Of a stretch of DNA of 64,000 nucleotides, positions 62,382-64,000 are shown in pieces (position 1 is the first letter of the stretch; each line of letters opens with the position of its first letter). Location of the stretch: the NCBI RefSeq assembly GCF_000317475.1, contig NC_019729.1, positions 1,378,501 to 1,442,500 of the forward strand, given 5' to 3'. The translations under genes and the position numbers were made by a program. Under the pieces are notes generated by a model, which was not told where the DNA came from, did not search any database, and saw only the letters and a list, made by a program, of their open reading frames with translations. The DNA comes from Oscillatoria nigro-viridis PCC 7112. GTDB taxonomy: Bacteria; Cyanobacteriota; Cyanobacteriia; Cyanobacteriales; Microcoleaceae.

Positions 62382-64000
62382 ATGATCGACATTCCTCAAC
62401 TGATTGCTCGAGAACTTTCCATTAATCTGTCTCAAGTCAATAATGCTCTGGAACTTTTCGCCGAGGGAGCAACTATTCCGTTTATTGCCCGCTACCGCAA
62501 AGAACGCACGGATTTGCTGAATGAAATTCAGTTGCGGGATATCTCCGATCGCTTCACATATTTGACGGAAATTGAAGAGCGGAAAAAGTCGATTTTAGAT
62601 ACGATTAGCTCTCAGGGGAAACTCACTGAAGAACTGCAAGCAAAAATCGAATCGTGTTTGCAAAAAAACGAACTAGAAGACCTGTATCTGCCTTACAAAC
62701 CAAAGCGGCGGACGCGAGCGACAATTGCTAGGGAAAAAGGTTTGGAACCGCTGGCAAATTTTATCCAATGTCTGAATTTACCGACGGCTAAACCAGCAGA
62801 TTTTGAGGCGGAGGCAGCTAAATACATTTCGGAAGAAAAGGGAGTGAAAACAGCAGAAGAAGCTCTCAAAGGTGCTGCGGATATTTTGGCGGAAGCGGTT
62901 TCGGAAAAAGCTGAATTGCGGGCTTACTTGCGAGAGTTTTTGATGAAAACGGGAGTTTTTGTCTCGAAAATTAAAGAGGATTTCCCGGAAGGAAGCACTA
63001 AATTTGAAATGTACCGCAATTACCAAGTTGCAGCGAGAAGCGTTCAGTCGCACAATATGTTAGCGCTGTTTCGCGGGGAAACGGAAGGGGTTTTAGATTT
63101 GGAACTGGGCTTTGATGAATCCGCAGTGATGGCTTATTTGGAATCTCAGGAAATTAGAACTAGGATACCGGAAGTTAAAGAGTTTTATCAATCGACTTTG
63201 AAGGATGCCTTCAACCGACTGATGAAGACTTCGTTAATTACAGAAGTACGATCGCACAATAAAGCCGCCGCCGATATCGAGTCGATCGCCACTTTTGAAA
63301 CCAACCTCCGCGAGTTGCTGCTGTCGGCGCCGGCGGGAATGAAACCCACATTGGCGATCGATCCGGGATTTCGCACGGGCTGCAAAGTTTCCGCCCTAGA
63401 TGAAACCGGGCAATTTTTAGAATATCAAGCAATTTTTCCGCACCAAGCTGCAGCTCAGCGACAGCAAGCTGGTAAAATTGTCAAGCATTTAATTGAAAAA
63501 TATAAAATTGAATTAATCGCGATCGGTAACGGTACAGCTTCCCGGGAAACAGACGAATTTGTTTCGGAAGTTTTGGCCGAAATGGAAAGAAAACCGATTA
63601 AAGTCATGGTGAATGAATCCGGTGCATCGATTTATTCAGCAAGCGAGGTGGCGATCGCCGAATTTCCCGATCTCGACATCACCGTCCGCGGCGCAGTCAG
63701 CATCGGACGGCGCTTGCAGGACCCCCTCGCCGAACTCGTGAAAATCGACCCGAAATCAATAGGAGTCGGTCAATACCAGCACGACGTTGACCAAAAACTG
63801 CTCAAAAAGAAACTCGACGAAACAGTCGAAAGCTGCGTTAATTATGTCGGAGTTGACTTAAACACAGCCTCCAAAGAACTGCTGACATTTGTGTCGGGAA
63901 TGACGGCAACAGTTGCCAAAAATATCGTCAATTACCGCAACGAAAACGGCGCATTTAAAAATCGCCGCCAACTCCTGAAAGTTCCCAAACTCGGGCCAAA
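62382..64000 (+). CDS. tex: Tex-family RNA-binding transcription accessory protein (3'-partial)
   Basis: About 540 residues are visible; the gene runs off the window end. The start is taken at ATG 62382 (MIDIPQLIARELSI, matching the usual Tex start); ATG 62358 in frame would add eight residues. The N-terminal helical Tex region reads NNALELFAEGATIPFIARYRKERTDLLNEIQLRDI and NELEDLYLPYKPKRRTRATIAREKGLEPLA. The YqgF/RNaseH-like domain begins near APAGMKPTLAIDPGFRTGCKVSALD. The helix-hairpin-helix part (GVDLNTASKELLTFVSGMTATVAKNIVNYR) is just beginning. The S1 domain is expected beyond the edge. Tex binds RNA and is needed for stress or toxin gene expression in several bacteria. Confidence 0.95.
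   Translation, partial: MIDIPQLIARELSINLSQVNNALELFAEGATIPFIARYRKERTDLLNEIQLRDISDRFTYLTEIEERKKSILDTISSQGKLTEELQAKIESCLQKNELEDLYLPYKPKRRTRATIAREKGLEPLANFIQCLNLPTAKPADFEAEAAKYISEEKGVKTAEEALKGAADILAEAVSEKAELRAYLREFLMKTGVFVSKIKEDFPEGSTKFEMYRNYQVAARSVQSHNMLALFRGETEGVLDLELGFDESAVMAYLESQEIRTRIPEVKEFYQSTLKDAFNRLMKTSLITEVRSHNKAAADIESIATFETNLRELLLSAPAGMKPTLAIDPGFRTGCKVSALDETGQFLEYQAIFPHQAAAQRQQAGKIVKHLIEKYKIELIAIGNGTASRETDEFVSEVLAEMERKPIKVMVNESGASIYSASEVAIAEFPDLDITVRGAVSIGRRLQDPLAELVKIDPKSIGVGQYQHDVDQKLLKKKLDETVESCVNYVGVDLNTASKELLTFVSGMTATVAKNIVNYRNENGAFKNRRQLLKVPKLGP

Overview
The window looks like chromosome from a filamentous, non-heterocystous-type cyanobacterium of the Oscillatoriales (Microcoleus/Oscillatoria/Phormidium-like). 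This is inferred from the very frequent HIP1 octamer GCGATCGC and its GATCG cores, heptameric TTTAGAT-type short tandem repeats, many fold-back intergenic repeats, and cyanobacteria-typical families (DUF3598, several Uma2/DUF820 proteins, an NtcA-type promoter, a urea ABC transporter, a Pil/Hmp-like taxis cluster). Species assignment is not possible by eye.

Layout. 0-5.5 kb: a GIY-YIG-like protein, a 171-bp fold-back repeat, DUF3598, a SAM hydroxide adenosyltransferase homologue, an alpha/beta hydrolase, then a divergent PvuII-like restriction-modification pair in which the endonuclease carries an N-terminal controller-type HTH and three palindromic candidate operators lie between the genes. 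5.5-15.2 kb: housekeeping genes leuS (with an in-frame repeat insertion), aat, rpsN, nth, a site-2 protease, plus small unknowns and a 15-copy array of a 43-bp palindrome-containing unit (10.8-11.45 kb). 15.3-25.5 kb: a frameshifted Uma2 gene, a GPH-type sugar:cation symporter, a 1.2-kb gene-poor stretch, a Wzc/GumC-type polysaccharide co-polymerase/kinase, a CBS-GAF histidine kinase and an NblB-like HEAT protein.

25.7-32.7 kb is an arsenic island: a Pit-type phosphate transporter broken by one in-frame stop, arsR, an ArsR-type operator inside a sigma-70-like promoter, aquaporin, arsH, acr3, arsC, arsS and a TVP38/TMEM64 membrane protein. It covers As(V) reduction, As(III) movement and efflux, organoarsenical oxidation and arsenosugar synthesis. 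33-37.8 kb: a dCache-GAF histidine kinase, a methyltransferase, a HAD hydrolase and tRNA-Ala(CGC).

38-45.4 kb is the urea uptake operon urtABC-[AIM24 family]-urtDE, preceded by a textbook NtcA site (GTA-N8-TAC, 22 nt from a TAN3T -10) and a 271-bp nested fold-back element. 45.5-46.1 kb is a toxin-antitoxin locus with intact antitoxin and frameshifted RelE/ParE-like toxin. 46.1-57.9 kb, all on the minus strand, is a taxis cluster: response regulator, CheW, an 11-PAS methyl-accepting protein with an ethylene-receptor-like membrane domain, hybrid CheA, a second CheW-like protein and a secreted pentapeptide-repeat protein. 59-64 kb: Fe-S type cysH, a class II aldolase, another Uma2 protein and the 5' part of tex, which runs off the window.

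All protein assignments come from reading motifs and recalled family sequences; no search was run.
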